Positions 16,347-24,089 of a stretch of 64,000 nucleotides of DNA are shown piece by piece. Location of the stretch: positions 124,001 to 188,000 of the forward strand of contig JANSWO010000006.1 in assembly GCA_024743435.1 (NCBI GenBank). The letters run 5' to 3'. Below the pieces are notes generated by a model. It saw nothing but the letters and a program-made list of their open reading frames with translations. It was not told the DNA's origin and ran no database searches. The position numbers and the translations under genes are program-made. Source of the DNA: Pseudomonadaceae bacterium. GTDB lineage: Bacteria > Pseudomonadota > Gammaproteobacteria > Pseudomonadales > Azotimanducaceae. The first letter of the stretch is position 1. Each line of letters begins with the position of its first letter.

Positions 16347-16391
16347 CGTCGATCATAGGGCGATCGCATTGCGATCGCCCTCCGATCGACG
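16347..16391. repeat. nested hairpin after DUF3501
   Basis: Outer arms cgtcgat and atcgacg enclose a very strong inner palindrome at 16358-16380. The inner palindrome has arms gggcgatcgca and tgcgatcgccc with a 1-nt centre. It sits at the stop codon of the DUF3501 gene and lacks a T-run, so it looks more like the head of the repeat array that follows than a classical terminator. Confidence 0.75.
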
Positions 16392-16474
16392 AGACTAAAC
16401 GCCCGCGAGAGCGGCAGCGTAATATTCAAAGCCTACGCAGTAGGCGCCTGAATAATACGCGAGAGTGTCCTACG
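16384..16474. repeat. structured intergenic repeat, copy 1
   Basis: A roughly 91-bp unit opens with gatcgacgag and contains a hairpin whose top stem is gcctac-gca-gtaggc, inside cgtaatattca and tgaataatacg arms. A second copy follows at 16488-16579. It fills the convergent gap between DUF3501 and oxyR. It is not protein-coding, and both copies contain stops in several frames. Confidence 0.85.
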
Positions 16475-16494
16475 TCGATCGCACCGCGATCGAC
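16474..16494. repeat. palindrome between the two repeat units
   Basis: A perfect gtcgatcgc-acc-gcgatcgac inverted repeat (9-bp arms) joins copy 1 to copy 2. It resembles the hairpin at 16358-16380, so each unit appears to carry a GATCGC-rich hairpin followed by the longer stem. Confidence 0.75.
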
Positions 16495-16579
16495 GAGAAT
16501 CAACCCCCGCGAGAGCGGCAGCGTAATATTCAAAGCCCACGTAGTGGGCGCCTGAATAATGCGCGAGAGCGTCCTAACG
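16488..16579. repeat. structured intergenic repeat, copy 2
   Basis: This is the second unit. Its top stem reads gcccac-gta-gtgggc, so the T-A pair of copy 1 has become C-G through changes in both arms. The rest of the unit is nearly identical. The compensated change indicates that base pairing is what is maintained. Confidence 0.85.
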
Positions 16580-16622
16580 TGATCGCAACGCAACCGAAGC
16601 GATCTCCTGACGCTCTGCCACC

Positions 16623-17513
16623 CTATCCATCCGCCAGCTTCAGCCCAGCGAGCAGCTCAGCCATATCCTCCATCAGCGCTCCGCGAGTAGAGCTGGCTCG
16701 CCAGCACAACCCAATTCGCCGATGCGGTACGTCCGAACCCTTAAACGGCAGGTAACGAACGGTGCCTTTGGCCGCCGGCACGGCCAGTTTCGGCATGAGT
16801 GTGACGCCCGCATCCGCTGCAACCATTTGCCTTAGCGTCTCGAGCGATGTGGCCCGGAAATTTGTGTTTTCCACGGCGTTACGGGAATTGCAGACATCCA
16901 GCGCCTGATCGCGCAGGCAGTGGCCATCTTCAAGCAACAGGACTTCTTCTGAGTCGAGATCCGAGAGCGCTGCCGTCTTGCGATTGGCCTTGCACCTTAG
17001 TTTGCTGAGCGCGAGATAAAATGGCTCTTTGTAGATCTCACGCTCAATGAGTTGCTCCTCGCCGAGTGGCAACGCCAGCACAACCGCGTCCAACTCGCCG
17101 GTTTTCAACTGGGCACTGATGACGGCGGTCTGAGCCTCCGTTAACGATATCGACAGGTTCGGGAAACGTTTACGAATCGGCCCAAGAATCTTCGGCAGCA
17201 GGTACGGGGCAACTGTCGGAATAATGCCGAGCCGGAACTCGCCGCCAAACGGGTCGCGAAATTCATCCGCGATGCGCTCTAAATCGCTGACGCTGCGCAG
17301 CACCGTTTGAGCTTGGGCGACAATTGCATTGCCAACCGGTGTCAGCATGACCTTCCGGTTCGTTCGCTCGATGAGTACAACACCCAGCGTTTCTTCAAGC
17401 TTTTTGATCTGTGTCGAGAGCGTCGGTTGACTGACGAAGCAGGCGTCTGCCGCGCGACCAAAATGACCGTGCTCGGCAACGGCAACCAGGTATCGCAGAT
17501 CGCGCAAATTCAC
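16623..17513 (-). CDS. oxyR: hydrogen-peroxide sensor OxyR (LysR family)
   Basis: The 296-residue LysR regulator has its N-terminal winged helix at residues 1-60 (F-V-S-Q-P-T-L-S-T-Q-I-K-K-L-E). In the sensor domain the motif G-H-C-L-R-D-Q-A-L-D-V-C puts cysteines at 199 and 208, exactly the E. coli numbers. Oxidation to a disulfide should therefore activate it. The usual recG neighbour is missing. Here oxyR converges on the rubrerythrin, Fe-S and DUF3501 genes, which makes those genes plausible targets. A divergent region of 114 bp separates it from the M28-like gene. The start ATG at 17513 gives the canonical M-N-L-R-D-L-R-Y-L. Confidence 0.95.
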   Translation of the reverse strand: MNLRDLRYLVAVAEHGHFGRAADACFVSQPTLSTQIKKLEETLGVVLIERTNRKVMLTPVGNAIVAQAQTVLRSVSDLERIADEFRDPFGGEFRLGIIPTVAPYLLPKILGPIRKRFPNLSISLTEAQTAVISAQLKTGELDAVVLALPLGEEQLIEREIYKEPFYLALSKLRCKANRKTAALSDLDSEEVLLLEDGHCLRDQALDVCNSRNAVENTNFRATSLETLRQMVAADAGVTLMPKLAVPAAKGTVRYLPFKGSDVPHRRIGLCWRASSTRGALMEDMAELLAGLKLADG

Positions 17514-17627
17514 CGCTCAAACATCCTTACGCAGCTTAACAATTCATCGTGCAAACCAGCGTCACTTGAGGGGCTGGGATAATCACCGTGGTAGAGTCCA
17601 AGACTACACCGTCCACTACATTGCGGC

Positions 17628-18893
17628 ATGCCCAACCGACGCCAGTTCACTCAAATTGCGACCACAACGCTAGCTGCCACCACAGCCGCGATACCGGTTG
17701 TTTCGCTAACCGCATGTACACCCCGCGAGAGCCAGTCGGCTGTCGCCACCATCACGAGCGATTTCATGAAGAATCTCGAAGGCGATATCAAAGCCTGGGA
17801 CGCTATCGCGAATCACCGTACCGGCACCGATGGCGACGATGAAACCGGCACCTGGCTCCAGGCGGAAGCGACGGCACTTGGGTTCGTGGCAAAACAAACC
17901 CACTTCGAGCTAAATCGCATAGAACCACAGCTGGCACAGCTCACCATTGGCGAGACCACGATCACTGGCTCGCCGCTCTTCGATTGCACCTACACCGGTG
18001 CCGAAGGCGTGAGTGGCGTGCTCGGCCGCGACATCGCCGTGCTGCCGTTTCAGCCATTCGACGGGCATCCACAGACCAGGTCGCTGCAAGCTGCCAGACG
18101 AAGCGAGCGCTACAAGGCAATCATCGCCCTGGCTTCGGCAGATATCGTTGCCCCGGGGCTGGCGGTGATGAACGCCGAGGATTTTCGCGCACCGGTCGGC
18201 CCGCCCGTTCTGCAGGTTGCCAGCGAGCATAGCGAGCTTCTGCGCGCCGCGACCGAGCGTTCGGCAAGGGCCACACTCATAGCCCAGATTACGCAGGTAC
18301 CGGATCGGGCGAGCAACGTTCAAGTACACGTGCCGGGCAGCAATCCCAATCTCGCGCCGCTGGTGATCATGACGCCGCGAAGCGCCTGGTTTACCTGCAC
18401 GGCGGAGCGTGCAGGCGGGATCGCGGTTTGGCTGGCCGCGCTCCGCGCTTTCGCCAGAAAGCCGCCAAAAAGGCCGGTAATTCTCTGGGCAAACAGCGGT
18501 CATGAGCTTTCTCATCTGGGGCTCGACGATGCGCTGCATGCAAGCCCCACACTTGCCCGCAACGCCCATGCCTGGGTGCACTTAGGTGCAAATTTTGCGG
18601 CAGCTGTCGGCGAAGTACGCCTGCAGGCATCGTCAGCTGAGCTCATGGACCAGCTCGTTGAGAAATTCGCAAGACATGGCGCGCAGGTGGATCAACAGGG
18701 TGAGCCGTTGAGCCGGCCATTGGGCGAAGCTCGAAACATCTTCGACTCCGGCGGACGCTTTATCTCCATTCTTGGCAGTAACCGTCTGTTCCATCATCCC
18801 CAGGATCGGTGGCCGGATAGCGTCGATCTGCCAAAGACCCGCGCGATCGCGATTGCCCTACTGGCTGCTATCGATGAACTCGCCAATGCCTGA
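17628..18893 (+). CDS. M28-like peptidase homologue, exported lipoprotein, possibly inactive
   Basis: The 421-residue protein begins with a Tat-like R-R-Q-F-T motif and a hydrophobic stretch ending in L-T-A-C, giving a lipid-modified Cys30. The body resembles M28 aminopeptidases. S-G-H-E-L-S-H-L-G lies where G-E-E-x-G-L is expected, and F-H-H-P-Q-D-R-W near the end matches the terminal metal His segment. The first metal His-x-Asp segment has become S-A-W-F-T-C, so at least one metal ligand is lost. It is therefore either a degenerate enzyme or uses different ligands. Its last bases overlap the pseudouridine synthase start, implying co-transcription. No ribosome-binding site precedes the ATG. 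Confidence 0.65.
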   Translation: MPNRRQFTQIATTTLAATTAAIPVVSLTACTPRESQSAVATITSDFMKNLEGDIKAWDAIANHRTGTDGDDETGTWLQAEATALGFVAKQTHFELNRIEPQLAQLTIGETTITGSPLFDCTYTGAEGVSGVLGRDIAVLPFQPFDGHPQTRSLQAARRSERYKAIIALASADIVAPGLAVMNAEDFRAPVGPPVLQVASEHSELLRAATERSARATLIAQITQVPDRASNVQVHVPGSNPNLAPLVIMTPRSAWFTCTAERAGGIAVWLAALRAFARKPPKRPVILWANSGHELSHLGLDDALHASPTLARNAHAWVHLGANFAAAVGEVRLQASSAELMDQLVEKFARHGAQVDQQGEPLSRPLGEARNIFDSGGRFISILGSNRLFHHPQDRWPDSVDLPKTRAIAIALLAAIDELANA

Positions 18894-19563
18894 TCGTGAA
18901 CTTGAGATCCTCAGCGAAACCGACGATCTGTGGGTACTGAATAAACCATCAGGCATATCGCTACTTGCCGATCGAAGCGGCGCTGGTTGCCTGTGGGATC
19001 AGGTAAAGGCGCAGCTCGGCAAAGCGTATCTGGTTCACCGCCTGGATAAGGGCACATCCGGCGTGTTGCTGATCGCCAAAACCCAGGCTTGCCAAAGCAA
19101 TCTCACGCGAGCATTTCAGGCACGCCTGATCGGCAAACACTACGTGGCATCTGTCGTTGGGGACTGGAGTGCCCGCAGCACGCGCATCATCGATCTGCCC
19201 CTTCGCAAAGGCCGTAAGAGTCGCTACCGAGTGGCGGGTGAGAGGGAAAACATCAAGCTGCGAGGCAGCACATATGAAGTATCACCCGGCCAGCCGGACG
19301 GTAAGGTGAGCACTACTCGCGTTCGCAGGCTTAAGCAGTTACCCGAGCGAACACTCGTGAGCGCTAAGCCAACGACAGGCCGCACTCACCAGCTGCGCGT
19401 ACATCTTGCCTGGGTAGGTTATCCAATCGTGGGTGACCACTTGTACGGAAAACCAGACGATCCCAGACAGCGCGCCAGTCGGCTGGCGCTGCATTGTCAC
19501 AAATTGGTGTTACCGACTTCAGACACCTTTGTCGCCCCACTTGCTGACGACTTTCCGACCTAA
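18874..19563 (+). CDS. RluA-family pseudouridine synthase
   Basis: The 229-residue enzyme isomerises uridine to pseudouridine in RNA. The RluA signature V-H-R-L-D-K-G-T-S-G contains catalytic Asp58, and T-G-R-T-H-Q-L-R-V-H-L is the second conserved motif. There is no S4 domain, so it resembles the short TruC/RluA/YqcB branch rather than RluB/E/F or RluD; whether tRNA or rRNA is the target is unclear. The ATG at 18874 overlaps the M28-like gene by 20 nt, and another ATG at 18886 overlaps by 8 nt. It converges with the LRAT-like gene, the two coding regions overlapping by about 45 bp. Confidence 0.88.
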   Translation: MNSPMPDRELEILSETDDLWVLNKPSGISLLADRSGAGCLWDQVKAQLGKAYLVHRLDKGTSGVLLIAKTQACQSNLTRAFQARLIGKHYVASVVGDWSARSTRIIDLPLRKGRKSRYRVAGERENIKLRGSTYEVSPGQPDGKVSTTRVRRLKQLPERTLVSAKPTTGRTHQLRVHLAWVGYPIVGDHLYGKPDDPRQRASRLALHCHKLVLPTSDTFVAPLADDFPT

Positions 19564-19950
19564 AGCGTAGCCAGCCGCAGCCACCGCTGGGTGTCGGGTG
19601 AGCGCAAATGCCATAGCCGCAACGCCTGCGCCAGCGAGCCAGCTACGGACCTGTGGGCTGTGGGAGTTGCCACTGCTCACCCGATGCACCGTGTGTTCAC
19701 AATTGTTCGTGAGAAGGTTGTAGCGCGCAGCGCTCAAGTTGCTCGCACCTGCCAGTGCGCGCTCGCGACTGCGTCGAGACAAACGCTCGACCCGTAGTCG
19801 TTGGCCATTGCGGAACTCTTCTTCCGTACAGATGTGTTCGCCGCGGAGCGGGGTGTTGTGCAGAACGCGGCCGTCGCCAAGGGCGATGCCCTTGTGCATA
19901 ACGAGACCCTTGCGTCGGCTGACTATGTCACCGGGTAGATATCGGCTCAC
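19519..19950 (-). CDS. LRAT-like (permuted papain) domain protein
   Basis: The 143-residue protein begins at a GTG with GGAG eight nt upstream. It has the LRAT/H-REV107 arrangement. The early histidines His19 (V-M-H-K-G-I-A) and His31 (V-L-H-N-T-P) precede the defining N-N-C-E-H-T-V box with catalytic Cys84. A hydrophobic C-terminal segment (about residues 105-130) could anchor it to a membrane. LRAT-fold enzymes transfer acyl groups through a Cys thioester or act as peptidases; the substrate here is unknown. The 338-bp gap upstream (19951-20288) contains only inverted repeats and no gene that I can support. Confidence 0.75.
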   Translation of the reverse strand: MSRYLPGDIVSRRKGLVMHKGIALGDGRVLHNTPLRGEHICTEEEFRNGQRLRVERLSRRSRERALAGASNLSAARYNLLTNNCEHTVHRVSSGNSHSPQVRSWLAGAGVAAMAFALTRHPAVAAAGYALGRKVVSKWGDKGV

Positions 19951-20077
19951 TTCTATATCTCCAAATCAGCCAAGTGGGATCACATTGCCACAGAATACCG
20001 GGGCGCGGCGAAAGCAGCACACGCACTTCGGAGAAACAATTCAAGAAACAGGCCAGAACAGGCCGAGCGAACCAGAA

Positions 20078-20109
20078 ATTCGAGTCGCTCCACGCAGAAC
20101 GACTCGAAT
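20078..20109. repeat. inverted repeat in the 19951-20288 gap
   Basis: Arms attcgagtcg (20078-20087) and cgactcgaat (20100-20109) are perfectly complementary around a 12-nt loop. A second repeat, gcagttgg and ccaactgc, is at 20244-20268 just after the cytochrome gene and could end its transcript, though no T-run follows. Otherwise this gap shows nothing recognisable. Confidence 0.6.
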
Positions 20110-20288
20110 CGCAAAAGTATCTATATATTTCAATTGCTTAGAATAAGCCGACGGGGCAATGGTCGTGCTGGAGAAATGGCTACATCGCTACTTGTCGGAC
20201 GCTGGAACCAGAGTGGCTTGAGTAAAATCACGAAGCTTGGGCCGCAGTTGGCGAGATTGGCCAACTGCCACCGCCGGTTCAATTTCGC

Positions 20289-20672
20289 TCAGCCCTCGCT
20301 CTCGTCTGATGCCTTCGGTAGGGAATCGAGCATGTAATCAAGGCTCGCGGCGAGCTCCTCATTACTGCATTGATTGCACAGGCCTTTCGCCGGCATTCCG
20401 GGTGGCATGCCTTCGACAACATGCTTCATCAGCACATCCATACCCTGTGCGATGCGTGGTGCCCAGGCCTCAACGTCTCCCAGTTTGGGCGCTCCAGCCA
20501 CCCCAGCTGCGTGGCAGCTAAAACAGAACTTGTTATAGATGCCTTCACCGTCTGGCGCTGTGCTGACCGGTGGTGCGGTCAGCGCGGCGTTCGAGCTGGC
20601 CGGATCGGTTGAGGAAGAATCGCCGCAGCCGGCGATCAACAGCGCCAGACTCATCAAAATCAGTATTCGCAA
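20289..20672 (-). CDS. cytochrome c5-like lipoprotein
   Basis: A short signal peptide ends in a lipobox I-A-G-C (Cys16), followed by a Ser/Ala linker and a c-type cytochrome. Haem attachment is C-F-S-C-H (Cys50, Cys53, His54). The axial Met is in G-M-P-P-G-M, and C-N-Q-C near the end is the disulfide pair seen in c5 cytochromes. I place the start at a TTG (20672) with AAAGG upstream, because this gives a normal signal peptide. An ATG at 20744 or the full frame to 20840 would add an unusually long N-terminus. It is probably an envelope-anchored electron carrier. Confidence 0.8.
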   Translation of the reverse strand: MRILILMSLALLIAGCGDSSSTDPASSNAALTAPPVSTAPDGEGIYNKFCFSCHAAGVAGAPKLGDVEAWAPRIAQGMDVLMKHVVEGMPPGMPAKGLCNQCSNEELAASLDYMLDSLPKASDESEG

Positions 20673-20820
20673 GGTTTTGCCTTTGTTTTCTATGCCGGAC
20701 TCACGTCGGGCAGTAATGGTTGCTCCGAATGCCTTGGGTCGCATCGCGCGCCCCTCCGCCAGCTTTCCTTGCACAGCTTTGAAAGCGAAATTGAAGGTCG
20801 AGCCTGCCGTCGGCTCAGCC

Positions 20821-21606
20821 TCAATCCACGCCCAAGTCAAAATCGTCGCTATCTTGCCACGCAGGGAACGAATCTCGAAATCTTTCTACCCGCTCAGTAT
20901 CGATGTCTACAGTGAACACACCGTCAGCGTCACCCGCCCGCAGAAGCTCGCCACCGTCAGGCCCAAAAGCAGCCGCTCCACCGCTATACGCGATCCCTGC
21001 GCCGTCGGTGCCGATGACATTCAGGCCAATACTGAAAGCGAGGTTCTCGATGGCGCGTGCTCGCAACAGCGTGTCCCACGCGCCTTGACGGGCAGCCGGC
21101 CAGTTAGCAACTCCCAGCAGTAGATCGTAGTCGCAACGATTACGCAGCCATACAGGGAAACGCAGGTCATAACAAACAAAAGGCAGGATTCTCAAGCCGC
21201 GATAATTGATGACCACGCGTTCAGCACCAGCGGCGTAATGCTCATGTTCACCGGCCATACGAAACCGATGCCGCTTGTCGTAGTGAGTAACGTTGCCATC
21301 GGGTTGCACCCAGACGAAACGATTGACCGGCTGCGCGGCTGCTTGCGGCTGCAGCGCCAGGCTGCCGCAGATAACCAGGCCCAATTCCGCTGCTCGCTGG
21401 CGCAGCCAGGTCATCGTCTCTCCATCCCAGGCTTCCGCCTGGTCACTCGAGGCCATCGTGAAACCCGTGGCGAACATCTCCGGCAAGACCACCACGTCGC
21501 AGTGCTCGGGCAGCTGCTCGAAGTAGGCATCGAAATGCGCTCGGTTGGCCACCGGATCATGCCAGTGAGTAGAAGTCTGAATAAGGCTGAAGGCTACAGT
21601 TGGCAC
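20821..21606 (-). CDS. nitrilase-superfamily omega-amidase, YafV/Nit2-like
   Basis: The 261-residue carbon-nitrogen hydrolase has the full catalytic set: Glu43 (L-P-E-M-F), Lys111 (Y-D-K-R-H) and Cys145 (F-V-C-Y-D-L-R-F). The length and these motifs fit the omega-amidase branch, which hydrolyses alpha-ketoglutaramate or alpha-ketosuccinamate to the keto acid and ammonia. The start is a GTG that overlaps the upstream aminotransferase gene by 13 nt. That coupling fits the glutamine transaminase/omega-amidase pathway, in which the second enzyme removes the first one's product. It is a cytoplasmic enzyme. Confidence 0.9.
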   Translation of the reverse strand: MPTVAFSLIQTSTHWHDPVANRAHFDAYFEQLPEHCDVVVLPEMFATGFTMASSDQAEAWDGETMTWLRQRAAELGLVICGSLALQPQAAAQPVNRFVWVQPDGNVTHYDKRHRFRMAGEHEHYAAGAERVVINYRGLRILPFVCYDLRFPVWLRNRCDYDLLLGVANWPAARQGAWDTLLRARAIENLAFSIGLNVIGTDGAGIAYSGGAAAFGPDGGELLRAGDADGVFTVDIDTERVERFRDSFPAWQDSDDFDLGVD

Positions 21607-22808
21607 AACAATCGCCCGGCGCGATCCAGGGTCTCATCGTCTTTGGCAAAACAGAAACGCAGGCGAGTGAGTTCCGAGGGCTGCGGATCAGCGTAGAAGG
21701 GTGACAGTGGGATCGACGCGAAACCCGCCTCATACGTCCACTTCCGCGCAAGCTCCCAGTCGTTATGCAAGCCAAAAGCTGTGTAGTCCAGCAACTGAAA
21801 GTAGGTGCCCTGCGTCGGCACCCAGTTGAACTTCGAACCGGCAATCGTCGCTAGAAAACGGTCCCGCTTGGCCTGATAAAACGCGCTTAGCTGCTCATCG
21901 TATTCCGGTTGAGCCGTCAGAAAATCCGCGAGCCCAAGTTGGCTGGGTGTGTGCGAGGTGAACGTTACGTATTGATGAATCTTCCGCAGGAGCGCCGTAA
22001 GGTGAGCCGGTGCCACGCAGTAGCCGATCTTCCAGCCGGTAGTGTGATAAGTCTTACCAAAGGAGGAGACCGTGAAACTGCGTCCATAAAGATCGTCTCG
22101 CGCTGTCATGCTGATATGACTGCGGCCATCGAACGCCATGTGTTCGTATACCTCGTCAGCGACGATCGCCAGACCGTATTTGTCCGCCAACCGAGCCAGC
22201 GCGTTGATGTCTTCTGAATCAAAAACCATACCCGTTGGGTTGTTGGGCGAGTTAGTAACGATTGCCCGCGTTGCGCCGGTAACCGCAGCGGCCACCTGAT
22301 CCCAGTCCACGCGATAGCAACCCGAATCGATGACCATCGGCACATGCACGGGTACCCCGCCAGCTAGCCGGATGACCGGCGCGTAGCTGTCGTACGCTGG
22401 ATCGAGAAGCAACACCTCGTCTTTCGGTTGCACTAAGGCCGTCAGGCTGCAGAACAATGCTTCGGTGGCCCCCGAGGTGATTGTTACCTCCGTATCCGGA
22501 CACACGTCACGGCCATACAGCCGCGCTACTTTGTTGGCTACAGCTTCCCGAAGCGACGCAACACCAATCATCGGCGCGTACTGATTGCCGCCGTTACGCA
22601 AATGGTGATTCACCCGCTCGAGCAGCTCGGTAGGCCCGTCAAAGTCCGGGAAGCCCTGAGACAGATTCAAGGCACCCTGTTCCGCGGCGAGTGCGGACAT
22701 TTGGGTGAATATGGTGACGCCGACGTCGGCCAGCTTATCCCGGATACCCAAAGCCGGCGTCGAAGCGAGTGCGGGCGGGCTGGTTTCATTTGGTTGTGCA
22801 GTCGACAT
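21594..22808 (-). CDS. PLP aminotransferase, YbdL/glutamine transaminase K type
   Basis: The 404-residue class I/II fold-type I aminotransferase shows N-P-T-G around Asn190, Asp218 and Tyr221 in A-D-E-V-Y, and the PLP lysine Lys252 in S-F-G-K-T-Y. The motif N-L-S-Q-G-F-P-D-F is typical of the branch that accepts methionine or glutamine. Paired with the omega-amidase it could re-aminate methionine-derived keto acid using glutamine. I chose the ATG at 22808; in-frame ATG 22820 and TTG 22841 are alternatives. It diverges from the ArsR-methyltransferase and ahcY genes and may share their operator, giving a methionine-cycle neighbourhood. Confidence 0.88.
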   Translation of the reverse strand: MSTAQPNETSPPALASTPALGIRDKLADVGVTIFTQMSALAAEQGALNLSQGFPDFDGPTELLERVNHHLRNGGNQYAPMIGVASLREAVANKVARLYGRDVCPDTEVTITSGATEALFCSLTALVQPKDEVLLLDPAYDSYAPVIRLAGGVPVHVPMVIDSGCYRVDWDQVAAAVTGATRAIVTNSPNNPTGMVFDSEDINALARLADKYGLAIVADEVYEHMAFDGRSHISMTARDDLYGRSFTVSSFGKTYHTTGWKIGYCVAPAHLTALLRKIHQYVTFTSHTPSQLGLADFLTAQPEYDEQLSAFYQAKRDRFLATIAGSKFNWVPTQGTYFQLLDYTAFGLHNDWELARKWTYEAGFASIPLSPFYADPQPSELTRLRFCFAKDDETLDRAGRLLCQL

Positions 22809-22943
22809 CGATATAACCATCGTAGTTGGCGGCGTTCTCAAGCAGCTGCAAGACGCCGTTTTGCCTGATTCGAGACAGTATCGCGCAGAAATGGGTCAGG
22901 CCAGAACTCGCGGCCTTTACCCACCCGGAGCCAGCGATAACAT

Positions 22944-22959
22944 CATCAAAATATTTTGA
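22944..22959. promoter_or_regulatory. 16-bp perfect palindrome, probable ArsR-type operator
   Basis: ATCAAAATATTTTGAT is a perfect palindrome in an AT-rich patch of an otherwise GC-rich divergent region. It lies 74 bp before the regulator ATG and 135 bp from the aminotransferase start. ArsR/SmtB proteins bind dyads of this kind, and the SAH-responsive SahR regulators described in proteobacteria control ahcY and methionine genes through such sites. Control of both divergent units is inferred. Confidence 0.6.
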
Positions 22960-23033
22960 TATTGCTGACGAAGGCCGTAGACTGCGCCGCTGCCCCATTT
23001 GATATACGCACAGGCAACCCCTTCAAGCGCCCC

Positions 23034-24038
23034 ATGGCCGAAGCACTTAATCATTCTGACGGCAGGCTCGGCGACATGCCGGCTCTGCTGGATGCCGGCA
23101 CTGGCGTCGTCGCCCTCAGCCGAGCCATGGGTGACCCGCTGCGCGCAACGGTTATGCGCCTGCTGGCGCGCGACTCCTTTAACGTGAGAGAAATGTGCGA
23201 GATTCTGAACGTCGCTCAGAGCGCACTAAGCCATCACCTGAAGCTGCTTGCCAACGCCGGTCTGGTCGAAAAGCACCGAGAAGCTAACAGCACCTTCTAT
23301 CGACGCGCAGACGAAACAACCAACGCATCGGTCCGATCGGCAATCTGTTCTCTGCTGGCCTCGCTCGACAGCGAACCGTTGCCCGCTGGCTGTGTTGCGG
23401 GCATCAAACATGTTGCCGCCCAGCGCAGACGGCGAAGCCAGGAATTCTTCAGCGCGGAGGCAGACGCGCTAGCCAACCAGCAAGCACAGATCTGCAACAG
23501 CAACGTCTATGCCCCGTTGCTTGACTCACTGTCACAGGAGTTAACCAGGACTAAGGCAAGCGCGCTCGAGATCGGCCCGGGTGACGGCAGCGTGCTACAG
23601 GGGCTTTGCGCCAGGTTCGAGCAGGTACTCGCCATCGACAGCGTCGATTCCATGCTTGGCAGCGCCTATGAACTCGCGACCCACGCTGACAACCTCACGG
23701 TCGTCAATCAGACCTGGGAAACACTCAAGGGCCGCAAACGCTTCGATCTGATAACCGCCGCGATGGTGCTACACCACATCGCGCAACCCGACGCGTTCTT
23801 CGAACAGGCTCACCGGCTGCTCAGCGATGATGGAGTGCTACTGATCGCAGACCTGGACAGCCACGATCAGGACTGGGTGGTCGAAACCTGCGGCGATCAT
23901 TGGCTCGGCTTTCACGCCGACCAACTCGATGCGTGGGCAGAGGAACACCACCTCTCACTCGAGCGCGATTTCTATCTGGCCCAAAGAAACGGCTTTCGAG
24001 TACATGCACGGGCGTATCGAGCGCAAAGCACGAGCTAA
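23034..24038 (+). CDS. ArsR-family regulator fused to a SAM-dependent methyltransferase domain
   Basis: The 334-residue fusion has an N-terminal winged helix (residues 25-95) with recognition helix N-V-A-Q-S-A-L-S-H-H-L-K. The C-terminal methyltransferase has motif I A-L-E-I-G-P-G-D-G (about 177-185), an acidic loop L-A-I-D-S, and D-L-I-T-A-A-M-V-L-H-H. The protein probably senses SAM or SAH and represses transcription; whether methyl transfer occurs is unknown. The ATG at 23034 is chosen because a longer frame begins inside the operator palindrome. It is 51 bp upstream of ahcY on the same strand. This matches the SahR-type control of the SAM cycle. Metal ligands of classical ArsR proteins are not evident. 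Confidence 0.85.
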   Translation: MAEALNHSDGRLGDMPALLDAGTGVVALSRAMGDPLRATVMRLLARDSFNVREMCEILNVAQSALSHHLKLLANAGLVEKHREANSTFYRRADETTNASVRSAICSLLASLDSEPLPAGCVAGIKHVAAQRRRRSQEFFSAEADALANQQAQICNSNVYAPLLDSLSQELTRTKASALEIGPGDGSVLQGLCARFEQVLAIDSVDSMLGSAYELATHADNLTVVNQTWETLKGRKRFDLITAAMVLHHIAQPDAFFEQAHRLLSDDGVLLIADLDSHDQDWVVETCGDHWLGFHADQLDAWAEEHHLSLERDFYLAQRNGFRVHARAYRAQSTS

Positions 24039-24089
24039 TTCTTCCAACGACAACACAACAGACAACTGCAACCAAGGAATCACACAGAC

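Noticed and set aside
16384-16579. CRISPR-like array
   Set aside because: There are only two long units, separated by a palindrome rather than unique spacers, and no cas genes.
20078-20109. tRNA T-arm or attachment site
   Set aside because: The attcgagtc core recalls a T-loop, but there is no 5-bp T-stem, acceptor stem or anticodon arm nearby.
22956-23033. Longer N-terminus of the ArsR-methyltransferase fusion
   Set aside because: The TTG start would lie inside the operator palindrome and adds residues unlike the ArsR family.
24039-24089. SAH riboswitch upstream of ahcY
   Set aside because: The 51-bp leader is too short and lacks the conserved stem sequence.
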